Assembly: GCF_017968845.1 (NCBI RefSeq)
Contig: NZ_CP072876.1
Span: 682,001-746,000 of the forward strand
DNA from: Microbacterium sp. NIBRBAC000506063
GTDB lineage: Bacteria > Actinomycetota > Actinomycetes > Actinomycetales > Microbacteriaceae
DNA length: 64,000 bases
Direction: 5' to 3'
The notes beneath the pieces are model-generated. The model made no database searches. It saw only the letters and a list, made by a program, of their open reading frames with translations, and was not told the DNA's origin. Positions 16,891 through 26,409 of this stretch are shown piece after piece. Each line of letters opens with the position of its first letter. Within the stretch, counting starts at the first letter, position 1. A program made the position numbers and the translations under genes.

Positions 16891-18166
16891 GACTGCGGCT
16901 CCAGGAGGGAGAGCCCGCCCAGATAGGGGCGCAGCACCTCGGGCACGACGACCGTGCCGTCGGCCTGCTGGTGCGTCTCCAGGAGCGCGACGATCCATCG
17001 GGTCGTGGCCAGCGTGCCGTTGAGCGTGGCGACGTGCTGGGTCTTGCCGACGCCGCCCCCTTCCTGCGGAGGACGGTGGCGGATGTCGAGGCGGCGCGCC
17101 TGGAAAGTCGTGCAGTTCGAGGTCGACGTCAGCTCGCGGTAGGCGCCCTGCGTCGGCACCCACGCCTCGATGTCGTACTTGCGCGCGGCGCTGGAGCCGA
17201 GGTCGCCGGCGGCGATGTCGATCACGCGGTACGACAGGCCGAGCGAGGTGAGCATCTCCTCCTGCAGGCCGACCAGGCGCAGGTGCTCGGCCTCGGCGTC
17301 CTCGAGCGCGACGTAGGTGAACATCTCGAGCTTGTTGAACTGATGCACGCGGATGATGCCGCGGGTGTCCTTGCCGTGCGAGCCGGCTTCGCGCCGGTAG
17401 CAGGTCGACCAGCCCGCGTAGCGGAGGGGACCGGCCGAGAGGTCGAGGATCTCGTCCTTGTGGTAGCCGGCGAGGGCGACCTCGCTCGTACCGGTGAGGT
17501 ACAGATCGTCGGCCTCGAGGTGGTAGACCTCCGAGGCGTGCTCACCGAGGAAGCCGGTGCCCTGCATGATCTCGGGACGCACGAGCGTCGGCGTGATGAG
17601 CGGGGTGAAGCCCGCCCGCAACGCCTTGTCGAGGGCGAGGTTCATGAGCGCGATCTCCAGGCGCGCACCGATGCCCTTGAGGAAGTAGAAGCGGGCGCCC
17701 GAGACCTTCGCCCCGCGTTCCATGTCGATCGCGCCGAGCGCCTCGCCGATGGCGAGATGGTCGCGCGGCTCGAAGTCGAACGTCGGGATCGCGCCCACGC
17801 GGCGCAGCTCCACGAAGTCGTCCTCGCCCCGGCGGGTACTCCGTCGATGATCACGTTCTCGATGCGCGCGAGGGCGGCATCCGCGGCATCCGACGCCTCG
17901 TTCGCGGCGTGCTGCGCGGCCTTGACCCGCTCGGCCAGCTCCTTCGCCTGGGCGACGAGGGCGGCCTTCTCGTCCTTGGGCGCCTGCGCGACCTTCTTGC
18001 CGAAGGCGTTCTGCTCGGCACGCAGCTCCTCGAAGGCGCTGATCGCGGCGCGGCGGGAACGGTCGGCCTCGAGCGCGGCATCGACGGTCTCGGGCGCGTT
18101 GCCGCGGGCGATCTGCGAGCGCTTCACGAGTTCAGGATCGTCACGGAGGAGGGCGAGGTCGATCAT
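16887..18166 (-). CDS. serS: Serine--tRNA ligase (frameshifted)
   Basis: A class II synthetase that charges tRNA-Ser. It has the N-terminal coiled-coil tRNA arm ([20 protein letters not shown] onwards) and the catalytic core with [24 protein letters not shown], the motif 2 [20 protein letters not shown] and motif 3 [15 protein letters not shown]. About 427 residues when restored, one frameshift near 17828. Two of its substrate tRNAs lie about 1-2.5 kb away. It is followed by the HAD gene in a GTGA overlap. Confidence 0.95.
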
Positions 18167-18226
18167 TGCTCAAGTCTATGCGTCCCCCTGCCTGCCCCTC
18201 TCCGCATTCGGGCTTAGGCTGGCGCC

Positions 18227-19225
18227 ATGCCTCTGCGTTCCGGGTCCGTGCGCCGCGCGGCCCTCGTGTACAACCCCACGAAGGTGGACGAGCGCAAGCT
18301 GCGCGCCAGGATGATCGCGCTGTCGAGGGATGCCGGATGGGCGCGCCCGGGCTTCCACCCCACGAGCGTGCACGACCCCGGACAGGAGGCCACGCGCCGG
18401 GCACTGGAGCGCAAGGTCGACGCCGTGCTCGTGGCCGGGGGCGACGGCACCGTGCGGGCGGTCTCGGAGGTCATGGCCGGCACCGGTGTGCCCCTGGCGA
18501 TCGTGCCCAGTGGCACGGGCAACCTCCTGGCCCGCAACCTCCATCTGCCCCTGGACCACCCGGAGGAGATGATCCGCGCCGTCTTCGACGGCGAGACACG
18601 TCCGATCGACATCGGTTGGGTGCACCTTGCGCATCCGGACGGGTCCGCGCAGGAGCACGCCTTCGTCGTTCTCGCCGGCATCGGCCTGGATGCCCACATG
18701 ATCGCGAACACGCGCGCGGATCTGAAGAAGTCGGTCGGCTGGGTCGCCTACATCGAAGGCGCCGCACGGGCGCTCCCCAGCTCCGAACCCTTCCGTGTCG
18801 CCTATCAGGTCGACGACGGGCGTCTTCACGCCGCCAGAGTCCACAGCATGCTCTTCGCCAACTGCGGCGCGCTCCCCGGTGGCATTTCGCTGATCCCCGA
18901 GGCATCCATTCAGGACGGGACTCTCGACGTCGCCCTCATCCAGCCCTCCGGTCTACTCGGTTGGTTCGGCGTCTGGCGCAAGGTCTGGTGGGACAACTCC
19001 GTTCTGCGTCGCTTTCGCACCGGCCGACTCGTTCTGGAGACCCGGAAGTCGGATGCTTCCGTCCGCTACATCCGTGGCCGCTCCGTGGAGGCGGCGAGCC
19101 CTCATCCCGTGCCGATCGAGCTCGACGGCGACGAGTTCGGAGAGGCCTCCCACATTCGCTGCTGGATACAGGAGGGCGCGCTGACGATCGTCGTGCCCCG
19201 AGGCCACGACCTCCGCAGCGCCTGA
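18227..19225 (+). CDS. Diacylglycerol/lipid kinase
   Basis: An intact 332-residue member of the DAGK catalytic family. It has ALVYNPTKVDERKLRA, the ATP-binding VAGGDGTVRAVSEVMAG (about residues 67-83), and VPSGTGNLLARNL. It probably recycles diacylglycerol to phosphatidic acid or phosphorylates another lipid at the membrane; the true substrate cannot be read from the sequence. It is divergent from serS, with only 60 nt between starts. Confidence 0.9.
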   Translation: MPLRSGSVRRAALVYNPTKVDERKLRARMIALSRDAGWARPGFHPTSVHDPGQEATRRALERKVDAVLVAGGDGTVRAVSEVMAGTGVPLAIVPSGTGNLLARNLHLPLDHPEEMIRAVFDGETRPIDIGWVHLAHPDGSAQEHAFVVLAGIGLDAHMIANTRADLKKSVGWVAYIEGAARALPSSEPFRVAYQVDDGRLHAARVHSMLFANCGALPGGISLIPEASIQDGTLDVALIQPSGLLGWFGVWRKVWWDNSVLRRFRTGRLVLETRKSDASVRYIRGRSVEAASPHPVPIELDGDEFGEASHIRCWIQEGALTIVVPRGHDLRSA

Positions 19226-19229
19226 GTCC

Positions 19230-19950
19230 TCAGTTCTCGATGGGGCGCACCGTGACGCCCTCGAAACCGCCGCCGTCCAGCGTCAGCACGAAGTCGTCGT
19301 CATCGTGGTCCTGCGCGAAGCCGAGCAAGGTCAGGCGGGGGCCATGTCCATCGTGCACATGCCGTCTTCGGTGACGAAGGTGATGGTCGCGGCGTTCTCC
19401 CCTCGTCGATGCCCTCGACGACCGGCGGGCAACTGGACGAACCCCACGTCAGCAGGACGAGGCCCTGGTCGTCGAACCAGCCGGCGCTGGGCTCGAATTC
19501 GGTGGACTCGCCGCCCCGGCCGCGCAGCTCGTCCTGCCCGTCGAGCTCGACGCGCGGCGTCAGCTCCGTCGACAGCGGGTCGACGAGGGTGATCACGACG
19601 TCTTCGGTCGGATCGACGCCCTCCGGCAGGCCCGCCAGGCTCGCCCGCGGCGCGTAGTCGGCGGTGCAGGCTCGCGCTTCCTCCTCCTCGGCGAAGGTCA
19701 CGGTCACGTTCTGGCCTTCGGCGGTGACGTCCTCGACCAGCGGCACGCAGGTGGAGCTGCCCCAGGTGACCACGGCGAACAGGCGACCGTCGTCGAGCCA
19801 GGCGGCTTCCAGCGGGTACTCCTCGACGATGGTCTCCGGGGGCTCGGTGCTGAGAGGCGCGCCGGGGACGGTGCCCGGCTCGGAGGCGCAGGCGGAGACG
19901 AGGAGAACGGATGCGGCCAGCGCCGCCGCAAAGCCCAGTCGCGTGATCAT
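19230..19950 (-). CDS. Putative lipoprotein (frameshifted)
   Basis: The N-terminus is a lipoprotein signal: MITRLGFAAALAASVLLVSA followed by the lipobox LVSAC, so the mature protein starts at Cys 21. The rest, about 220 residues, holds two similar segments (LFAVVTWGSSTCVPLVEDV and LVLLTWGSSSCPPVVEGI), suggesting an internal duplication of a small extracellular domain. Frameshifts lie near 19410 and 19345; the restored end is GVTVRPIEN-stop at 19230. It is convergent with the lipid kinase, 4 nt apart. Function unknown. Confidence 0.7.
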
Positions 19951-20000
19951 GGCTCCACACAACCATGCACCGCTGAGAAACCGCCCCCGGATCCGTAACG

Positions 20001-21464
20001 TTATTGCAACGCCGAGGTGAGGCGGGCGAGGTTGTCGAGGACGGTCGAGCGCAGCGGCTGCTGCTTCCACTCCTCGAGCGTCAGCTCGCGACTGGTCGCC
20101 CGGTACTGGTCCTCGACCCCGCGCACCTCTTCGACGAACTCGCGTCCGCGCACGAGCATCGAGATCTCCAGGTTCAGGCCGAAGGAGCGCATGTCCATGT
20201 TGCTCGAGCCGATCACCGCGATCTCGTCGTCGATCGAGAGCGTCTTGGTGTGCAGGATGTACGGGCGCTGATACAGCCAGATGCGCACCCCCGCCTTCAG
20301 CAGCACCTCGTAGTAGCTGCGCTGCGCGTGGTAGACCATCGCCTGGTCGCCCTCTTCGGAGACGAACAGCTCCACCTGCACGCCCCGGTCGCAGGCCGAG
20401 GTGACCGCCAGCAGCAGCGCCTCGTCGGGGACGAAGTAGGGGCTGACCATCATGATCTTGTGCTGCGCGGCGTACAGCAGCGTGAGGAAGAGGCGCAGGT
20501 TGTTCTCGACCCTGAAGCCGGGTCCGGAGGGCACGATCTGGCAGTCCAGGTCGCCCGTGCCGCTCTCGATGGCGGTGAGGTCGAGCTCGTCGACGAGCCG
20601 CTCATCGGTCTCGCTGAACCAGTCGCTCAGGAACACCGCGTTCACGCTCGCCACCACCGGCCCGTCCAGGCGCACCATGAGATCGACCCAGTGCAGGCCG
20701 CGCTTGATGTTCTTGGGCAGGTTGTAGCTGGAGTCGGTCACGTTCTGCGAGCCGAGGAAGGCGACCTTCCCGTCGACGACGAGGAGCTTGCGGTGGTTGC
20801 GCAGGTCGGGGCGCTGCATCTTCCCCTTGAGCGGCTGCACGGGAAGCATCAGGTGCCAGTCCGCCCCCATCGCGGTCAGTCGCTGGATCGTGTGGGAGTA
20901 GCGCGGCTTCCACCGGTTCGCCCAGTGGTCCAGGAGCACGCGCACCTTCACTCCCCGGGCCGCGGCATCCGCCATCGCCTGGAAGAAGTTCTCGGTCGCG
21001 GCATCCGACTGGAGGATGTAGAACTCCACATGGACGTAGTGCTCCGCCGCGCGGATGGCATCGGCCATCGCGTCCAGCGACTCCTGATAGTCGGAGATGA
21101 GGTGCGCGCCGTTGTCGCCGGAGAGCGGCATGGCGCCCAGGTGCTGGTTCATCGAGACGAGCGACTGGAACCAGGGCGCCGCGTTCGGGCGCAGCGTGCC
21201 GAAGTGCAGGCTCTCGCTCGTCGCGGCGATGCTCTCGTTGATCAGCTCCTGCTTGCGGCGGCGGTGCCGAGGCAGCCGCGGGTTCCCGATGAGGAGGAAG
21301 AGGAAGACGCCGAGGAAGGGGATGAAGAAGATCGCCAGCAGCCAGGCCATGGCCGCCGTCGGGCGACGGTTGCGCGGCACGATGATGATCGCGGCCACGC
21401 GAATGGCGATGTCGACCACGAGGACGGCGATGGCGATCCATCCCGTCGGCCCGTCACCGAACAT
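20001..21464 (-). CDS. cls: Cardiolipin synthase (phospholipase D family)
   Basis: A membrane enzyme that joins two phosphatidylglycerol molecules to make cardiolipin. The intact protein of 487 residues has two N-terminal helices (WIAIAVLVVDIAIRVAAIII and AMAWLLAIFFIPFLGVFLFL) and two HKD motifs: HRKLLVVDG with GSQNVTD, and HTKTLSIDD with GSSNMDMRSF. ATG 21464 (MFGDGPTGW) is preferred; an in-frame ATG lies 12 codons upstream. No neighbour is clearly linked. Confidence 0.93.
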   Translation of the reverse strand: MFGDGPTGWIAIAVLVVDIAIRVAAIIIVPRNRRPTAAMAWLLAIFFIPFLGVFLFLLIGNPRLPRHRRRKQELINESIAATSESLHFGTLRPNAAPWFQSLVSMNQHLGAMPLSGDNGAHLISDYQESLDAMADAIRAAEHYVHVEFYILQSDAATENFFQAMADAAARGVKVRVLLDHWANRWKPRYSHTIQRLTAMGADWHLMLPVQPLKGKMQRPDLRNHRKLLVVDGKVAFLGSQNVTDSSYNLPKNIKRGLHWVDLMVRLDGPVVASVNAVFLSDWFSETDERLVDELDLTAIESGTGDLDCQIVPSGPGFRVENNLRLFLTLLYAAQHKIMMVSPYFVPDEALLLAVTSACDRGVQVELFVSEEGDQAMVYHAQRSYYEVLLKAGVRIWLYQRPYILHTKTLSIDDEIAVIGSSNMDMRSFGLNLEISMLVRGREFVEEVRGVEDQYRATSRELTLEEWKQQPLRSTVLDNLARLTSALQ

Positions 21465-21539
21465 GCATCCCCGATCAGTCGCGCACGCGCGCATCTGCAC
21501 CCACCCTAGCGGCAGGTGGGGACGCGACCGGACCCGGGC

Positions 21540-21716
21540 TCAGGACGTGCGCGGGGGCAGACCCCGGCGAGCGCGCTCCTGCTCCTCGATCTCGGAGTAC
21601 ACGCGGCGTTCGGTGCGGTCGAAGCGAATGATGCCGCGGAGGATCATGACGAACAGGGAGAACACCACGATCGTCGGCAGGATGCCCCAGAAGATCGCGA
21701 CCCAGATGTTGTCCAT
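21540..21716 (-). CDS. Small single-span membrane protein
   Basis: A 58-residue protein with an N-terminal membrane helix (VAIFWGILPTIVVFSLFVMI) and a charged cytoplasmic tail (RGIIRFDRTERRVYSEIEEQ). The start is ATG 21716 (MDNIWVAIF). Its look and position suggest a conserved actinobacterial small membrane protein of unknown role. The 150 nt to the right (21717-21863) hold no gene that I can see. Confidence 0.6.
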   Translation of the reverse strand: MDNIWVAIFWGILPTIVVFSLFVMILRGIIRFDRTERRVYSEIEEQERARRGLPPRTS

Positions 21717-21863
21717 GCCCTCCATGGTACGCGGTGTTCCTGCAGAAGATCTGCGTCATCCTTTTCTGCACGAACCCACTCTCAGGACCGGTTGCGCACA
21801 CCGCCCGTGCCCGCCCGCGACGGGAGAGTTCCGAGCGGATGCCGGTTCCGCGATTCTCGGGGC

Positions 21864-22982
21864 ATGACCACCATCGTTCGCGTGACCCGCCCCGCCGAGC
21901 TCCTCGGCCTCATCCCGGCCCTGGCCGGCTTCACCCCGCGCCGCAGTCTCGTGCTGCTGCCCTTCGAGGGCTCCCGCGCGCACAGCGCCCTGCGTCTGGA
22001 TCTTCCGCACTCGGGCATCGACCCGCACGAGTACGTCGCGCAGGCGATCGCGCTCCTGTGCCGGATTCCCGAGGCGGATGCCGTCGCGATCGCCGTCTAC
22101 GACGAGGCCGCTCTCGACGAGACACCGCTCCCCTGGTCCGGGCTCGTCGACGCCCTGGTCGACCGGGCCGAGGCCTGCGAGCTCGGCGTCGTGGAGGCGC
22201 TGTGCGTGGGGCCCGACGCCTGGGCGAGCTTCCTCGACGACCCCGGCCTGCGGCATCCGCTCGCCGAGATAGAGGCGGCGCCCGTCGTCCCCGGGATCGG
22301 AGACGTCAGCGGCGACCAGTCCGACGGCGTGGCGCTGCCGGAGGTCGACGCGGCCGAGCGGGAGCGGGTCGCGCAGGCGGTGGAGGCGTTCGCCCCCGCG
22401 GTCGATGCACGGGCGGACGGCGCGTCGTTCTCCGGCGACCGCCTGCATCCGAAGGCGATCGACGCCACGGGCCTCGTCGACGACGTGCCCGAGTTCTTCG
22501 AGAGGATCCTGGAGAGTCCGGAGAGACTCGAGCCGTTCGAGACCGCCGCGATGGCCTGGTGCCTGAATCGGCCGCTCCTGCGGGATGTCGCACTCGTGCA
22601 GTGGGCCCGCAACCGCAAGCAGGGAGCACTCGCCCTCGGCGCGCAGATCGCCTACATCGACCAGGACGTCTCCGCGCCCGACGCCCTCGGCCGCATCCTC
22701 GTCGGCGGCGGTCGCCGCCCCGATCCCGACCGTCTGCGCATCGCGCTCTCACTCGTGCGCGGCGTCGCCGCTCGCGTTCCCGAGGCCGCACGGGTCGGCC
22801 CGCTCGTGGCCGCCGCCTGGCTGTCGTGGGCGCTGGGCCGCTCGACGCACGCGAGCGCGTACATCGCGCAGGCGCAGGAGATCGACCCGGATCACTCGAT
22901 GGCCGCCCTCATCCAGGCGATGCTCGTTCGCGGGCTGCTGCCCGAGTGGGTGTTCGACCGGCGACGGGGCAGCGCGAGGTGA
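21864..22982 (+). CDS. DUF4192 domain protein
   Basis: An intact 372-residue cytoplasmic protein of the DUF4192 family, opening with VRVTRPAELLGLIPALAGFT and SLVLLPFEG, and ending in a tetratricopeptide-like helical part (GPLVAAAWLSWALGRSTHAS and IDPDHSMAALIQAMLVRGLL). The family is widespread in actinobacteria with no established function. It is convergent with lysS, with 14 nt between stops. Confidence 0.83.
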   Translation: MTTIVRVTRPAELLGLIPALAGFTPRRSLVLLPFEGSRAHSALRLDLPHSGIDPHEYVAQAIALLCRIPEADAVAIAVYDEAALDETPLPWSGLVDALVDRAEACELGVVEALCVGPDAWASFLDDPGLRHPLAEIEAAPVVPGIGDVSGDQSDGVALPEVDAAERERVAQAVEAFAPAVDARADGASFSGDRLHPKAIDATGLVDDVPEFFERILESPERLEPFETAAMAWCLNRPLLRDVALVQWARNRKQGALALGAQIAYIDQDVSAPDALGRILVGGGRRPDPDRLRIALSLVRGVAARVPEAARVGPLVAAAWLSWALGRSTHASAYIAQAQEIDPDHSMAALIQAMLVRGLLPEWVFDRRRGSAR

Positions 22983-22996
22983 GGACGGCCGTCCGG

Positions 22997-24528
22997 CTAC
23001 TTGACGAGAGGGAAGAGGATCGTCTCGCGGATGCCGAGACCCGTGATCGCCATGAGCAGCCGGTCGATGCCCATGCCCATGCCGCCGGTCGGGGGCATGC
23101 CGTGCTCGAGCGCGCGCAGGAACTCCTCGTCGACGCGCATCGCCTCGACATCGCCCTTGGCGGCGAGCTTGGCCTGCTCGACGAAGCGCTCCCGCTGGAT
23201 GACCGGGTCGACGAGCTCGGAGTAGCCGGTGGCCAGCTCGAAGCCGCGCACGTACAGGTCCCACTTCTCCACGACGCCCTCGATGGAACGGTGCTCGCGC
23301 ACGAGCGGGCTCGTGTCGAGGGGAAGTCCATGACGAAGGTCGGGCGTGTGAGACCGGGCTTGACGAAGTGCTCCCAGAGCTCCTCGACGAGCTTTCCGTG
23401 GATCGGATGCGGCGGCACCTCGACCCCCTCGGCGCCTGCGAGCGCGACGAGATCCTCGAAGGGCGTCTCCGGCGTGATCTCACGCCCGGCGGCATCCGAC
23501 AGCGAGCCGTACATCGAGATCCGGTCCCACTGGCCGCCCAGGTCGTACTCGGTGCCGTCGGCCCAGGTCACCCGCGTCGAGCCCGACACGGCGACGGCGG
23601 CGTTCTGGATGAGCTCCTGGGTGAGGTCGGCGATGCCGTTGTAGTCGGTGTAGGCCTGGTAGGCCTCGAGCATCGCGAACTCGGGGCTGTGCGTGGAGTC
23701 GGCGCCCTCGTTGCGGAAGTTGCGGTTGATCTCGAACACCCGCTCGATGCCGCCGACGACGGCGCGCTTGAGGTACAGCTCGGGCGCGATACGCAGGTAC
23801 AGCTCGGTGTCGAAGGCGTTGGAGTGGGTGATGAACGGGCGCGCCGAGGCGCCGCCGTGCTGCACCTGCAGCATCGGGGTCTCGACCTCGAGGAAGCCGT
23901 GTCCGGCGAAGGTGTCGCGCAGGCTCTGATTGACCTTCGCGCGGGCGACGACGGTCTCGCGGGCGCGATCGCGCACGATCAGGTCGAGGAAGCGGCTGCG
24001 CACGCGGCTCTCTTCGCTGAGCTCGGCGTAGACGTTCGGCAGCGGCAGGATGGCCTTCGACGCGATCTGCCACTCGGTGACCATGATCGACAGCTCGCCG
24101 CGGCGACTGGAGATCACCTCGCCCTTGACGAAGACATGGTCGCCGAGGTCGACGAGCTCCTTCCACTCCGCGAGCGACTCCTCGCCGACGGCCGCCAGCG
24201 ACACCATCGCCTGGATGCGCGAGCCGTCGCCGGCCTGGAGCGAGGCGAAGCAGAGCTTGCCGGTGTTGCGGCTGAAGACCACGCGGCCGGCGATTCCGGC
24301 GATGACGCCGGTCTGGGTGTCGGGTTCCAACTCGCCGTACTCGGCGCGCAGCGCCGAGATCGCGTGCGTCACCGGCACGCTCACCGGGAAGGCGCCGCCG
24401 GCGGCATCCGACCGCTTCTCGATGAGACGCTCGCGCTTGGCCAGGCGCACGGCCTTCTGCTCGATGACGTCGCCTGCGGGGTCGTCGGATGCGGTGGTGT
24501 TGCTGGGCGCGGCGGACGCGTCGTTCAT
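22997..24528 (-). CDS. lysS: Lysine--tRNA ligase, class II (frameshifted)
   Basis: Charges tRNA-Lys with lysine. It has the N-terminal OB-fold ([20 protein letters not shown] and ADGSRIQ-like strand), class II motif 2 ([20 protein letters not shown]) and motif 3 ([16 protein letters not shown]). Restored length about 511 residues, one frameshift near 23322 in DFPLDTSPL. It is divergent from the DUF2207 gene. Confidence 0.95.
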
Positions 24529-24608
24529 TCGGGCTCCTCGGAAGTCTCGGACAGTTTACCGGCGCTTGCTCAGACTCCGCCGCGAGCAGGGTGGGTAGCC
24601 TCGACGTT

Positions 24609-26400
24609 ATGAGTGCTCGCCTCCGCCGCCTCCTGCTCGCGCTTCTCGGTGTCCTCGCGGTCGTGCTCGTTCCCGCGGGCGCGGCGAGCGCGAACGTCGA
24701 TGCCTTCTCCTACGCCTCCTGGTCCTCGGAGTACGTCGTCACCGTCGACGACGACGGGCGCTCCCACGTTCGCGTGACCGAGACGCTCGTGGCGCGGTTC
24801 CCGGAGGTCGATCAGAACCGCGGCATCGTGCGCGGACTCGAGGAGCGTTACCTGGGTGCGAGCCTGCACACCACCGTCGAGTCGGTGACCGACGAGAACG
24901 GCGCACCGGTCCCCTACGAGACCCGGAGCGAGGACGGCACCCTCTACCTGCTGCTCGGCGACGACCGGTATCAGTACGGCCTGACCACCTATGTCATCGA
25001 GTACACGATGCGCGACGTGATCATCCGAGCGACCGAGAGCGGCAACGACGAGTTCTACTGGAACCTGCTGCCCCCGCGCAGCACCCAGCCCATCGAGCGA
25101 TTCGACGCCGCCATCACCCTTTCCCCGAGCTCGGCGCGCTCCTGACCGGCGACTCCGCCTGCTATCAGGGCTACGCCGGATCCACCGATCGCTGCGACCT
25201 CGGCCAGGAGTCCCTCGCCGACGGCGGGACGCGCTTCGCGGTGTCGGGCGAAGCACTCCCGCCCGGCTACGGCTTCACCGTCGCGATCGGCCTCACCCCG
25301 GGCGTCGTCGCCCAGCCCTCGGCGCGCCTGCCGAATCCCCTCACCGACGTCGTGCCGTTCGTGCTCATCAGCGCAGGTGCGATCACCGCGGGCGGCGCGG
25401 GGATCGCACTGGCCTCGTTCCGCCGCCGCAAGCGCGTCGCCACCGGCATCGTGATCGCGCAGTACGACGTCCCCGACCGGCTGCCCCGCTGCTCGCCGCC
25501 GCGATCTACCCGGGAGCCCGCGATGTCATCCCCGCCGCGATCGTGCATCTGGCCGTTCGCGGCGTGCTGCGCATCGAGGAGACCGAGGGCAAGAAGAACA
25601 AGAAGCGCCCGCAGCTGCGGCTGCTGGATGCGCAGCGGATCCCCGATCCCCTCGACGGTCAGATGCGTGACACGCTCTTCTCCGGTTCCGCCCCCGGCGA
25701 GACGGTGACGATCCCCCAGCACGACGAGAAGTTCGCCCAGCGCATGACGGCGCTGCAGACCTCCGCCGCCTCGGAGGCGACCGAGCGGAACCTCATGACC
25801 CGCGAGCGCAGCGACACCGCGCGGATCTTCTTCTGGGTGACGCTGGGGCTCGTGGCCGTCGCGATGATCCTCGCTCTGGTGGGACTCCTGAGCGGACGCG
25901 AGGTCGGCTTCGTCGCGATCATCGTGAGCCTGGTGCTCGGGACGGTCACGACCGTGATCGCCGCCGTCTGCGCCGCCCGGCACCGCGTCCACACCCGGGC
26001 CGGGGCCGAGGCTCACGAGTACCTGGAGGGTGTGCGCGAGTTCATCCGCGTGGCCGAGGCCGACAGGCTCCGGATGCTGCAGTCCGCGCACGGCGCCGAG
26101 CGCTACCGGGAGGGCAGTGCCGAGATCGTGCACCTCTACGAACGGCTCCTCCCCTACGCGATGCTGTTCGGCGAGGAGAAGACCTGGGGACGCGTGCTGG
26201 AGGTCGCCTACGACACCTCCCGGAGCCAGCCGAACTGGATCGCCGGCTACACGGCGATGCACTTCAGCTCGCAGCTGTCGTCCTTCTCCTCGAACACCCA
26301 GGCGTCGTCGACCTACACCACGGCCAGCAGCAGCGGCGGATCCACCGGTGGAGGGTTCTCCGGCGGAGGCGGCGGCGGCGGATTCTCCGGCGGGCGCTGA
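24609..26400 (+). CDS. DUF2207 membrane protein (frameshifted)
   Basis: A predicted membrane protein of about 598 residues. A signal peptide (LLLALLGVLAVVLVPAGAAS) is followed by the extracellular DUF2207 domain (YVVTVDDDGRSHVRVTETL, VDQNRGIVRGLEERY). Three helices follow (PFVLISAGAITAGGAGIALA, FFWVTLGLVAVAMILALVGL, VAIIVSLVLGTVTTVIAAVC), and the tail is glycine-rich (GGGFSGGGGGGGFSGGR), as is typical. Frameshifts lie near 25130 and 25485. Function is unknown. Confidence 0.85.
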
Positions 26401-26409
26401 CGACGTCGC

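Noticed and set aside
20004..21509. A 501-codon open frame opposite cardiolipin synthase
   Set aside because: It is the high-GC antisense shadow of an intact gene, rich in Arg/His/Asp with no domain. The same holds for long frames opposite lysS, the 26-29 kb membrane protein, ftsH and the PH-domain genes.
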